Source: Streptomyces parvulus
GTDB taxonomy: Bacteria; Actinomycetota; Actinomycetes; Streptomycetales; Streptomycetaceae
DNA: 64,000 bases
Direction: 5' to 3'
Assembly: GCF_014648855.1 (NCBI RefSeq)
Contig: NZ_BMRX01000009.1
Location: 62,001-126,000 of the forward strand
The notes under the pieces were generated by a model. It was not told the origin of the DNA. It searched no databases and saw only the letters and a program-made list of their open reading frames with translations. This document shows, piece by piece, positions 1 to 8,328 of this stretch (position 1 is the first letter of the stretch; every line of letters begins with the position of its first letter). Both the position numbers and the translations under genes were made by a program.

Positions 1-1014
1 GTCGCCGGCCCGCAGCACGCCGTCACCGAAGTGGGCGGAGAGCGCGAGGCCTCCCGTGACCACGGAGATCGCCTCGGCCGTGGACAGGGTGCCGCTGGGC
101 GACTTCACCTTCGTCCGCCCGTCGCCGGTCAGCCCGTCGCGCAGCTCGCGGAAGACGGTGACGACGCGGCGGATCTCCTCGATGCCGCCGGGAGCCGGGG
201 GGAGGTCGAGGGAGCGGCCGATCTGGTCGACGCGGCGCGTGACGATCTCGACCTCGGCCTCGGCGGTCCCCGGCAGCGGCAGCACCACGGTGTTGAACCG
301 CCGGCGCAGGGCGCTGGACAGGTCGTTGACCCCGCGGTCGCGGTCGTTGGCGGTGGCGATCAGGTTGAAGCCGCGGACCGCCTGCACCTCCTGGCCCAGC
401 TCCGGTATCGGCAGCGTCTTCTCCGAGAGGATGGTGATCAGGCTGTCCTGCACGTCGGCGGGGATGCGGGTCAGCTCCTCCACCCGCACGGTCCCGCCGT
501 CCCGCATGGCCCGCATGACCGGGCTGGGTACGAGGGCGTCGCGGGTCGGGCCCTCGGCGAGCAGCCGCGCGTAGTTCCACCCGTAGCGGATGGCCTCCTC
601 CGGGGTGCCCGCGGTGCCCTGCACCAGCAGGGTCGAATCGCCGCTGACGGCCGCCGCGAGATGCTCGGACACCCAGGTCTTCGCGGTGCCGGGCACGCCG
701 AGCAGGAGCAGGGCGCGATCGGTGGCGAGCGTGCTGACGGCGACCTCGACGAGGCGGCGCGAGCCCACGTACTTGGGGGTGATCACCGTGCCGTCGGGGA
801 GGGTGCCGCCGAGCAGGTAGGTGGCCACGGCCCAGGGCGACAGCTTCCACCGGGCCGGGCGCGGGCGGTCGTCCTGCGCGGCCAGCGCGGCCAGTTCGCC
901 CGCGAAGGCCTGTTCGGCGTGGGGCCGCAACTTCTCCGCCCCGGACAGCCGCTCCCCGGGCGGCCGCTCCCCGGAACTCTCGTTCACGGACATCTCGTTC
1001 ACGGACACAGGCAT
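1..1014 (-). CDS. MoxR-family AAA+ ATPase (3' end outside window)
   Basis: The gene starts at the ATG at 1014 and runs leftward off the window; 338 codons are open with no stop, so the C-terminus is missing. The Walker A sequence GVPGTAKT lies near residue 105, followed by a Walker B-like segment VRVEEL and a sensor-1 segment NLIATAND, which is the MoxR layout. MoxR ATPases act as cytoplasmic chaperone-like remodelers, usually with a von Willebrand A protein. It is divergent from the SWIM and DUF5691 genes across a 131-bp spacer. In Streptomyces this set usually continues with DUF5682 and VWA genes, which would lie beyond the edge (inference from memory of the locus). Confidence 0.9.
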   Translation of the reverse strand, partial: MPVSVNEMSVNESSGERPPGERLSGAEKLRPHAEQAFAGELAALAAQDDRPRPARWKLSPWAVATYLLGGTLPDGTVITPKYVGSRRLVEVAVSTLATDRALLLLGVPGTAKTWVSEHLAAAVSGDSTLLVQGTAGTPEEAIRYGWNYARLLAEGPTRDALVPSPVMRAMRDGGTVRVEELTRIPADVQDSLITILSEKTLPIPELGQEVQAVRGFNLIATANDRDRGVNDLSSALRRRFNTVVLPLPGTAEAEVEIVTRRVDQIGRSLDLPPAPGGIEEIRRVVTVFRELRDGLTGDGRTKVKSPSGTLSTAEAISVVTGGLALSAHFGDGVLRAGD

Positions 1015-1145
1015 GGCTGATTCCCCCTCCAGCTCGGCCGGTTCGATCTGCGTTCCACGGTGCACCACGCCACTGACAATCGCCCTGACCTGCGAAAATA
1101 CGCCGTCACGGCCAATTGTCAGTGGCAGGACCTACCTTCGACGAC

Positions 1146-2504
1146 ATGACTCAGCAGGGGGTGCGCTGGACCGCGGACCAGGTGCTGGCACTGGCGCCTG
1201 ACGCCGCGTCACGTGCGGCGGGCGGCAGGCTCGGGGCGGTCGGCTCGTGGTCCGGCGTGGGGAGTTGCGGCGAGGGGGCGGTGTGGGGGCTGTCCGAGGG
1301 GAGCGGCGGCGAGCGGTACCGGACGGTGGTCGACGTGCGGGAAGGGGCGGGTCCCGCGTACCGGTGCGGGTGCCCGAGCCCGAAGCTGCCGTGCAAGCAC
1401 GCGCTGGGGCTGCTGCTGCTCTGGGCGGGCGGAGGTGTCGCGGAGCGGGGGGCCGCGGCGCCGGAGTGGGCGGAGCGGTGGATCGCCGGACTGCGGGATC
1501 GCGACCGGGAGGCAAGGGGGGCCGCATCTCCGTCCGGGCGTGGGGCGGGGCCCGCCGATCCGGAGGCGGCACGACTCCGGGCCGAGCGGCGGGCCGGGCG
1601 GATCACCGCGGGGGCCACCGAGTTGGAGCAGCGGCTGACGGACCTCTTGCGCGGTGGACTGGCCGGCGCCGAGCAGGCGGGTTACGGGCTGTGGGAGGAG
1701 ACGGCGGCGCGCATGGTCGACGCCCAGGCCCCGGGTCTGGCCGCGCGGGTGCGGGAGCTGGGCTCCATACCGTCGTCGGGGCCCGGCTGGCCGGTCCGGC
1801 TGCTGGAGGAGTGCGCCCTTCTCCACCTGCTCGACCAGGGCTGGCTGCACCGCGACCGGCTGCCCGCCGGGCTGGCGGCGACCGTCCGCTCCCGCGTCGG
1901 TCTGCCCGCCTCCGCCGACGGACCGCCGGTCCGGGACCGCTGGCTGATCCTCGCGCAGTACGACTCGGGCGACACCCGGCTGACGACCCGTCGCATCTGG
2001 CTGCACGGCGCGGAGACCGGCCGCGACGTGCTGCTCCTCTCCTACGGTGCTGCGGGCAGGGCGCCGGAGTTGACCCTTCCGGTGGGCCTGACGCTGGAGG
2101 CGGAGGTGTCGGCCCATCCAGGGTCGGGACAGCGGCGGGTGGCCCTGGGACGGCAGTTCGCCCCGCCGTCGGCCACGGAGATGCGCCCGAGCGGCGTGAG
2201 CACGTCGACGGCGGCCGCACGGTTCGGCGAGGCGCTGCGCCACGATCCGTGGTTGGACGCGGTCCCGTTGACGCTGACGCGCGTCGTTCCGGTACCGGAC
2301 GGCGACTCGTGGCAGCTGGCCGATGCCGACGACGACACCGCGCTGCCCCTCGTGCCCGGCCCCGGCGACCGGGCGGGCGTCTGGCGGCTGGCCGCGCTGT
2401 CGGGCGGCGCGCCCGTCACGGTCTTCGGCGAGTGCGGCCACCGGGGCTTCACCCCGTTGACGGCCTGGCCGGACGGCCCGGGTCCGGCGGTACCGCTGGG
2501 GTGA
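1146..2504 (+). CDS. SWIM zinc-finger domain protein
   Basis: 452-residue protein. I chose the ATG at 1146 because homologous-looking sequence (MTQQGVRWTADQV) begins there; an in-frame upstream start at 1116 is possible. Around residues 75-90 is a SWIM zinc motif, CGCPSPKLPCKH (C-x-C-x6-C-x-H), a fold that binds nucleic acid or protein. The rest has no motif I recognise. It lies 127 bp upstream of a DUF5691 gene on the same strand and divergent from the MoxR ATPase, a recurrent actinobacterial combination. The biochemical role is not established; working with the MoxR ATPase is inferred from gene order. Confidence 0.88.
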   Translation: MTQQGVRWTADQVLALAPDAASRAAGGRLGAVGSWSGVGSCGEGAVWGLSEGSGGERYRTVVDVREGAGPAYRCGCPSPKLPCKHALGLLLLWAGGGVAERGAAAPEWAERWIAGLRDRDREARGAASPSGRGAGPADPEAARLRAERRAGRITAGATELEQRLTDLLRGGLAGAEQAGYGLWEETAARMVDAQAPGLAARVRELGSIPSSGPGWPVRLLEECALLHLLDQGWLHRDRLPAGLAATVRSRVGLPASADGPPVRDRWLILAQYDSGDTRLTTRRIWLHGAETGRDVLLLSYGAAGRAPELTLPVGLTLEAEVSAHPGSGQRRVALGRQFAPPSATEMRPSGVSTSTAAARFGEALRHDPWLDAVPLTLTRVVPVPDGDSWQLADADDDTALPLVPGPGDRAGVWRLAALSGGAPVTVFGECGHRGFTPLTAWPDGPGPAVPLG

Positions 2505-2631
2505 CGCACCCGCGCCTGCCGACCCGGCCACGACCCTGGATCCGCACCCGCGACCGACCCCTGACCCGGGATCCGGGACCAAGATCGAAGACCCAAGTGC
2601 CCGGCCCGAGACGGATTCAGAGGGGACCTGC

Positions 2632-4350
2632 ATGACCAGCACACCGACTCCCCCGGCCGCGCCGTCGGCGGCGACGGCCTCCTGGGAGCAGCTCGTGACT
2701 GTCGCACTGCTCGGTACGGACCGTCGGACTCCCCCGGGGTGCGAGCCCGGGCCCGGCGCGGCGGCAGCGGTCCTGGACGCGGCGGCCGCGGAGACCGTCC
2801 GGCGTCGCGCCGGGCTGCGGCCGGCCCGTGCCGCGCGGCGCCCCGAGCGGGCGCCCGAGGATCCGCGCCCGCCCCTGCCCGCGTCGGCCGCCCGTCGCCT
2901 CGCGATGCTGCTCGCCGACCGTCCCGGCGCCGCGGCGGGCGGCCGCCGAGGGGCCGCCCCCGACCTGATGGAGCTGCTCCCCCAGTGGCTGGCGACGGCC
3001 AACGCCCGCGGTTTCGCCGCCCCGCCCGAGGCGCTCCCGGCGCTGCTGGACGCGGCGCGCGGACGTACGGACCTGCGGCCGGCGGCGTTGCGGTTCGCGG
3101 GATCGCGCGCCCTGTGGCTGGCCCGGCTGAATCCGGACTGGCGGTTCGCCCTGCGCGGCACCCCCGGCGGCGGGACCGTGCCGCCCGGACCCGGCGACGG
3201 GGACCGGGTACGCCGGCTCTGGGACGAGGGCCTGTTCGCCGAGCGGGTCGCCCTGCTGGCCGCCCTGCGCGCCCGGGACCCGGCCGGGGCGCGGGAGTTG
3301 CTGGCATCCACCTGGGCGACGGAGCGGGCCGAGGACAGGCTGATGTTCCTCGACTCGCTGCGGACGCGACTGGCCCCGGCGGACGAGCCCTTCCTGGAGC
3401 AGGCGCTGGCCGACCGCAGCCGCAACGTCCGTGCCACGGCGGCTGAGCTGCTCTCGGCGCTGCCCGGCTCGGCGCTGGCTGCGCGGATGGCGGCGCGGGC
3501 CGTGACCTGCGTGTCTCTCGACCGTTCCCTCGGCCACGCCCCCGACGGCGCCCCCGTCGACGCGAGGGACGCCTCCCGCGCCCACGACGACCACGCCCTC
3601 GACCGCTCCCCGGCCGCACCGGCCGCACCGGCGATCGCCGTCGAGGCGCCGCACGAGTGCGACGCGGGCATGGAGCGTGACGGCGTGGTGGCCAAGCCGC
3701 CCGGCGGGCGGGGCGAAAGGGCGTGGTGGCTGGGCCAGTTGGTGGAGGCGGCTCCGCTCGCGACCTGGCCGGCCCGGCTCGGCGGGCGCGGACCCGGGGA
3801 GATAGTCGCCCTGCCGGTGGCGGACGGCTGGCGGAGCGAGCTGCACGCCGCGTGGTGCCGGGCGGCGGTCCGGCAGCGCGACGGCGCGTGGGCGCGGGCG
3901 CTGCTGGGGCCGCCCACGGCGCCCGAGGCCGGCGGCCCCGGCGCGGTGTCGCTGGCCGAGCGGGCCAAGCTGCTCGGCACGCTGACGCCGGGTGAACGGG
4001 CGGACTGGGTGGCCGGTTTCATCGCGACGCACGGACTGTCCGAGGCGTTCCAGCTGCTCGGCATGTGCGAGGTGCCGTGGGCGCCGCCCCTGGGACGGGC
4101 GGTGGTGGACGCGCTCGACATCGCCCGGGACGCCGGGAGTTACCCGTGGAGCTTCAGCGGCGTCATGGGACTGGCCGAACGCTGCCTGGATCCCGCGGAG
4201 GCGGGCCGCCTCGACGGCCTGCTCGCGGTGCCGGACGAGTCCGAGGACGCGGCGCCGGGCGCCGGCGGCTACTGGGCGGAGGCCTTCCAGCGGCTCGCGA
4301 CGACGCTGCGACTGCGGGCGGCGATGACCCGCGAGCTGGGGGTGGGCTAG
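2632..4350 (+). CDS. DUF5691-type protein
   Basis: 572 residues, soluble, rich in Ala, Arg and Leu. Near the N-terminus is WEQLVTVALLGTDRR, the sequence I associate with the DUF5691 family found beside SWIM and MoxR genes. The central part has leucine-rich helical stretches that could form a repeat scaffold, then a low-complexity region around residues 300-350 (DARDASRAHDDHALD), then a conserved-looking C-terminal half. No catalytic motif is visible. It probably shares a transcript with the SWIM gene. Function unknown; likely a partner or substrate adaptor for the MoxR ATPase (inference). Confidence 0.8.
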   Translation: MTSTPTPPAAPSAATASWEQLVTVALLGTDRRTPPGCEPGPGAAAAVLDAAAAETVRRRAGLRPARAARRPERAPEDPRPPLPASAARRLAMLLADRPGAAAGGRRGAAPDLMELLPQWLATANARGFAAPPEALPALLDAARGRTDLRPAALRFAGSRALWLARLNPDWRFALRGTPGGGTVPPGPGDGDRVRRLWDEGLFAERVALLAALRARDPAGARELLASTWATERAEDRLMFLDSLRTRLAPADEPFLEQALADRSRNVRATAAELLSALPGSALAARMAARAVTCVSLDRSLGHAPDGAPVDARDASRAHDDHALDRSPAAPAAPAIAVEAPHECDAGMERDGVVAKPPGGRGERAWWLGQLVEAAPLATWPARLGGRGPGEIVALPVADGWRSELHAAWCRAAVRQRDGAWARALLGPPTAPEAGGPGAVSLAERAKLLGTLTPGERADWVAGFIATHGLSEAFQLLGMCEVPWAPPLGRAVVDALDIARDAGSYPWSFSGVMGLAERCLDPAEAGRLDGLLAVPDESEDAAPGAGGYWAEAFQRLATTLRLRAAMTRELGVG

Positions 4351-4446
4351 GGACACGGCCCGCGCCGGCGCGGCGGGCGGCCAGGGCCTGTCGCTCGGAT
4401 GCGCGCGCCACGCCCCGCGACGCCGGCATGATCCAACCGGCAGGCC

Positions 4447-4467
4447 CTAGAGCCTGTCAGACAGGCC

Positions 4468-4471
<4 letters not shown>
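4447..4471. terminator. Bidirectional hairpin between convergent genes
   Basis: Arms CTAGAGCCTG (4447-4456) and CAGGCCCTAG (4462-4471) pair at 9 of 10 positions around a 5-nt loop. The right arm contains the stop codon of the icmB-type gene (4468-4470), so the hairpin serves the converging DUF5691 and icmB genes. There is no T tract, as is common in streptomycetes. Confidence 0.6.
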
Positions 4472-4884
<413 letters not shown>

Positions 4885-5398
4885 CACTGCCTCCATGAAG
4901 CGACTACATCCATCCGTACCGACAAGTACCGCACACTTCGCCGACGCCGTACACAGGAGCGGGCCCGCAGGGCCGCGCATGGTGCACGGAGTCCCCGAAG
5001 CACGCGCCTTCGCGGCACGGAGGCCCCGCGCCGCGACGTCCGGGGAAGTGAACGAACGTTATCGCCAGCATCCCGCAACCGGCAGTTTCGCGGTGGATAC
5101 AGAGGGGGAAATCACACGGTGGGACACGTTCGCCGCGCACCGCACCGGAGCGCGGCGGCATCACGCGCACGGAGAGCCGCAGCGAGGGCGCGACGGGGAA
5201 GCAGCGGGGCTGGCCGCCGTATCACGCGCACCACAGGCCAGACGTAACCCACACGACACCCTTGAACCGGATGTCGCACGTCGACACAGCCATCCGGTTA
5301 AACCTCGTAATCATCACGAAACACTGGTGTCACGGCGCTCCAACGAGGGCACACGGGGGACAGAGGCGTCCCTGCGCGTGCCGACAGGAGGTCGGCCC
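4885..5398. other. 514-bp divergent intergenic region with an inverted repeat
   Basis: Lies between the divergent icmB-type and lipase genes. I see no convincing gene. It holds a perfect 9-bp inverted repeat, AACCGGATG (5265-5273) and CATCCGGTT (5291-5299), separated by 17 nt and about 100 bp before the lipase start. This could be an operator or a leader hairpin. The stretch 5270-5340 is relatively AT-rich for this genome, as expected for a promoter. Confidence 0.5.
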
Positions 5399-6373
5399 AT
5401 GAAGGTCACCACGGCAGCACTGCCCCTTCTTCCGCTTTGCCAGCGTCTCCTCCCGGATCTGCCAGGCCTGCCCCATATCCCGGGGCTCCCGGGACTGACG
5501 GAACTGACGAGCCTCCCCGGTCGGCTGACCGGACTCTCCATGACCCTCCTCAAGGCGAGCGCCCTGGAGGTCGCGATCCTCGCCGGGCATCTCCTGCTGT
5601 ACCCGTCGGGGATCATCCAGGAGCGCCGCCCGGCGCCGCCCCTGCCGCGGGCCGGCCTGGAGGCGTCGGAGCCCGACCCGCCCACGTGCCGGCTTCCGGC
5701 CCCCGTGGACACGCCGGTCGTCCTGCTGCACGGCTTCATCGACAACCGCTCGGTCTTCCTGCTCCTGCGCCGCAGCCTGGCCCAGCACGGCAGGCACCAG
5801 GTGGATTCGCTGAACTACTCGCCCCTGACCTGCGACATCCGTACGGCGGCGGAGCTGCTCGGCCGGCACATCGAGGAGATCTGCGAGCGCACGGGCAGTG
5901 AGCGGGTGGACGTCGTGGGGCACAGCCTCGGCGGGCTGATCGCGCGGTACTACGTGCAGCGGCTGGGCGGCGACCGGCGGGTCCGCACGCTCGTGACGCT
6001 GGGCACCCCGCACGCCGGCACCCGGGTCATGCCGCTGGCCGACGCGCATCCGATCGTGCGCCAGATGCGCCCCGGGTCGGCGGTCATCGAGGAGCTGTCG
6101 CGGCCCACGCCGGGCTGCCGCACGCAGTTCGTCAGCTTCTGGAGCGACCTGGACCGGGTGATGGACCCGCTGGAGACGGCCTGCCTGGACCATCCCGACC
6201 TCGCCGTGCAGAACGTACGGGTCACCGGGGTGGGACACCTCGCGCTGCCGGTGCACCCGACCGTGGCCACGGGGATCCGGCAGGCGCTGGACGCCGTCGA
6301 GGCGGAGGCCGGCGCGGAGCCGCGGGGACGGGCGGGATCGGGCGGACGGTCCGGCGGTCTGACGGTCGCCTGA
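5399..6373 (+). CDS. Alpha/beta-hydrolase (esterase/triacylglycerol lipase type), membrane-associated
   Basis: 324 residues. The ATG at 5399 follows AGGAGG with good spacing. Residues about 20-45 are a Leu-Pro-Gly-rich stretch (GLPHIPGLPGL), then a hydrophobic segment (ALEVAILAGHLLLYPSG, about 55-72) that may anchor the protein. The oxyanion strand reads VVLLHGF and the nucleophile elbow GHSLGG has its Ser near residue 176; a late His (GVGHLALPVHP) can complete the triad. This is the layout of secreted or membrane-bound lipases acting on acyl esters. It is probably monocistronic, with the promoter in the 514-bp spacer. Substrate unknown. Confidence 0.85.
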   Translation: MKVTTAALPLLPLCQRLLPDLPGLPHIPGLPGLTELTSLPGRLTGLSMTLLKASALEVAILAGHLLLYPSGIIQERRPAPPLPRAGLEASEPDPPTCRLPAPVDTPVVLLHGFIDNRSVFLLLRRSLAQHGRHQVDSLNYSPLTCDIRTAAELLGRHIEEICERTGSERVDVVGHSLGGLIARYYVQRLGGDRRVRTLVTLGTPHAGTRVMPLADAHPIVRQMRPGSAVIEELSRPTPGCRTQFVSFWSDLDRVMDPLETACLDHPDLAVQNVRVTGVGHLALPVHPTVATGIRQALDAVEAEAGAEPRGRAGSGGRSGGLTVA

Positions 6374-6569
6374 CTCCGAAACAACCCGTTCAGCATCGAA
6401 CGCGTCTCGAACAAAAAGCCAAACTCGTGCCCGCCGTCCCCCAAAACACGGCCGATTGCCCGTTTCCTGCGCCGGTGAAACCTGACGAAGATTGTCGTGC
6501 CCGTATACCGCCGGGTACAGTCGCCGCACTGCTCTGGCAGCCCCTGTTGTCGAGGCGAAAGAGAAGTTG

Positions 6570-8216
6570 GTGAACGACCGTCACCCGTCGGGGACCATGA
6601 CCACCCCGGCTTCGGCTTCCGACGCCGCGTCGGCGCATTACGCGTCGTACGGCACAGGGGAGGCCCAGTACGGCGACCTCACCACGTACGGCGGCTACGA
6701 CACCACCGGTTTTCCGACCGCCGCGCCGTCCGCCGCGCCCCCCGCCGCCTTCGACGCCGATCCGCTCTTCGGCAGCCTGCCGGGCCAGGCCACCGGCGCC
6801 TACGACGCGACCGGCGCGTACGACACCACGGGCGCGTACGACGCCGCCCAGTGGTCCGACGGAAGCGGGCAGCCGCTCTACGACGCGTACGCCGCCCAGC
6901 ATCAGGCCGGTTACGACTCCGGGACCTACGACGCGACCGTGTGGACGGCCGGTTACCAGCCTTCGGGTGCCGAGGCCACCGGGCAGTGGGACACCGGCGT
7001 CTGGACCCAGCCCGACCCGGCCGGCTTCGCGGCCGACGGCACCCAGCAATGGGAATGGGGCACGCAGACCTTCGAGACCGGCAGCTTCGAGACCGGCGCC
7101 TTCGCCACCGGCACCCTCGACACCGGCGCTTTCCAGACACTTCCCTTCGACGAGACGGCCGCCTTCGAGCCGGCCACCCTCGGAGCCGACTCCTTCACGA
7201 CCGGCACGTTCGCCCCCGGCACGTTCGACACCGGCGCCTACGACGCCACCCAGTGGAACGCCGGCCCGGGCACCGCGGAGGAGCACACCGCCGCGGACGC
7301 CGCCCCGGAGATCGTCTCGGCCGGCGACGAACCCGCCTCGCACGAGGGCGAGTTGACCGCCACCGGTGAACTCCCCACCGTGACCGCCCTCCTGGACGAC
7401 CAGGAGGAGGTCACCCCGGCCACCCGCACCCCCGCCGCGCGCGGCGGCTCCCGGGCCGGGGCGCGCTCCCGCCGCCGCCAGCCCGCCAAGCGCTCCGCGC
7501 TGCTGACCATCGCCGTGCCGTCGGCCTGCGTGATGAGCGTCGCCGGCATCGCGGCCGCCTCCGTCGGCGGTCTCGCCGGCGACGAGGGCACGGAGACCGC
7601 CGCCGCGGCCACGGATCCGGCCGAGCAGCAGGCCGCGCCGGTGAAGCCGTCCACGGCCAACAACAAGCTGGACACCCAGCTCACGAGCCTGGCCGCCGGA
7701 GCCGACGACTTCGCCGACCGGGCCAGCCGGACGCAGGAGCGCATCGACCTCAAGGCCGAGCAGGCCGCCGAGAAGAAGCGCGCGGCGGAGGAGGCGGCCC
7801 GCAAGGAGCGGCTGCGCCCCAAGTTCGCCCTGCCGGTGGCGCAGCACGGACTCAGCGCCTACTACGGGCAGGCCGGCATCAACTGGATGTCCGTGCACTC
7901 CGGCATCGACTTCCCCGTGTCCTACGGGACGTCGGTGATGGCCGCGACCGACGGCACCGTCCGCACGCAGTACAACAGCGCGTACGGCAACATGATGATC
8001 GTGACGGCGAAGGACGGCACGGAGACCTGGTACTGCCACCTCTCCAGTTACCAGGTTCCCTCGGGTACGAGCGTCAAAGCCGGTGACGCCATCGCGTTCT
8101 CCGGCAACTCGGGCAACTCGACCGGCCCGCACCTGCACTTCGAGGTGCGCCCCTCGGGCGGCTCGGCGATCGACCCGCTCTCGTGGCTGCGCAGCCACGG
8201 CCTCAACCCTCAGTGA
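6570..8216 (+). CDS. M23-family peptidoglycan endopeptidase with long repetitive N-terminal region
   Basis: 548 residues from the GTG at 6570, which has GAGAAG upstream. Residues 1-230 are low complexity, with repeats such as TGAYDATGAYDTTGAYD and TGSFETGAFATG. A basic patch (RSRRRQPAKRS) precedes one membrane helix near residues 310-332, so the repeat region should be cytoplasmic and the rest outside. A coiled-coil segment (about 365-425) precedes the M23 domain (about 435-545), which keeps the zinc ligands in HSGID and HLHF. The family cuts peptide cross-links in peptidoglycan. The large cytoplasmic repeat part is unusual. It sits between the lipase and convergent pcrA. Confidence 0.9.
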   Translation: MNDRHPSGTMTTPASASDAASAHYASYGTGEAQYGDLTTYGGYDTTGFPTAAPSAAPPAAFDADPLFGSLPGQATGAYDATGAYDTTGAYDAAQWSDGSGQPLYDAYAAQHQAGYDSGTYDATVWTAGYQPSGAEATGQWDTGVWTQPDPAGFAADGTQQWEWGTQTFETGSFETGAFATGTLDTGAFQTLPFDETAAFEPATLGADSFTTGTFAPGTFDTGAYDATQWNAGPGTAEEHTAADAAPEIVSAGDEPASHEGELTATGELPTVTALLDDQEEVTPATRTPAARGGSRAGARSRRRQPAKRSALLTIAVPSACVMSVAGIAAASVGGLAGDEGTETAAAATDPAEQQAAPVKPSTANNKLDTQLTSLAAGADDFADRASRTQERIDLKAEQAAEKKRAAEEAARKERLRPKFALPVAQHGLSAYYGQAGINWMSVHSGIDFPVSYGTSVMAATDGTVRTQYNSAYGNMMIVTAKDGTETWYCHLSSYQVPSGTSVKAGDAIAFSGNSGNSTGPHLHFEVRPSGGSAIDPLSWLRSHGLNPQ

Positions 8217-8253
8217 CGCCAGACCCTCGGTGACGCCAGCCCTTCGGTGACGC
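8207..8253 (+). repeat. Three degenerate 17-bp tandem repeats over the M23 stop codon
   Basis: Units beginning CCCTCAGTGACGCC (8207), CCCTCGGTGACGCC (8224) and CCTTCGGTGACGC (8241) are repeated head to tail. The first unit contains the TGA stop at 8214-8216, and the next two recreate TGA in the same register. This looks like local slippage duplication. Confidence 0.7.
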
Positions 8254-8328
8254 AGCCGCGGTTCCGACCCGGCCCCAGGCCCCCTGACGGGACCCGAGCC
8301 TTCGCCCGGGCCCCCGAACGCCCTCGGG

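Noticed and set aside
4885..5398. N-terminal extension of the lipase through the intergenic region
   Set aside because: The extended frame has non-coding composition, and a perfect ribosome site marks the start at 5399.
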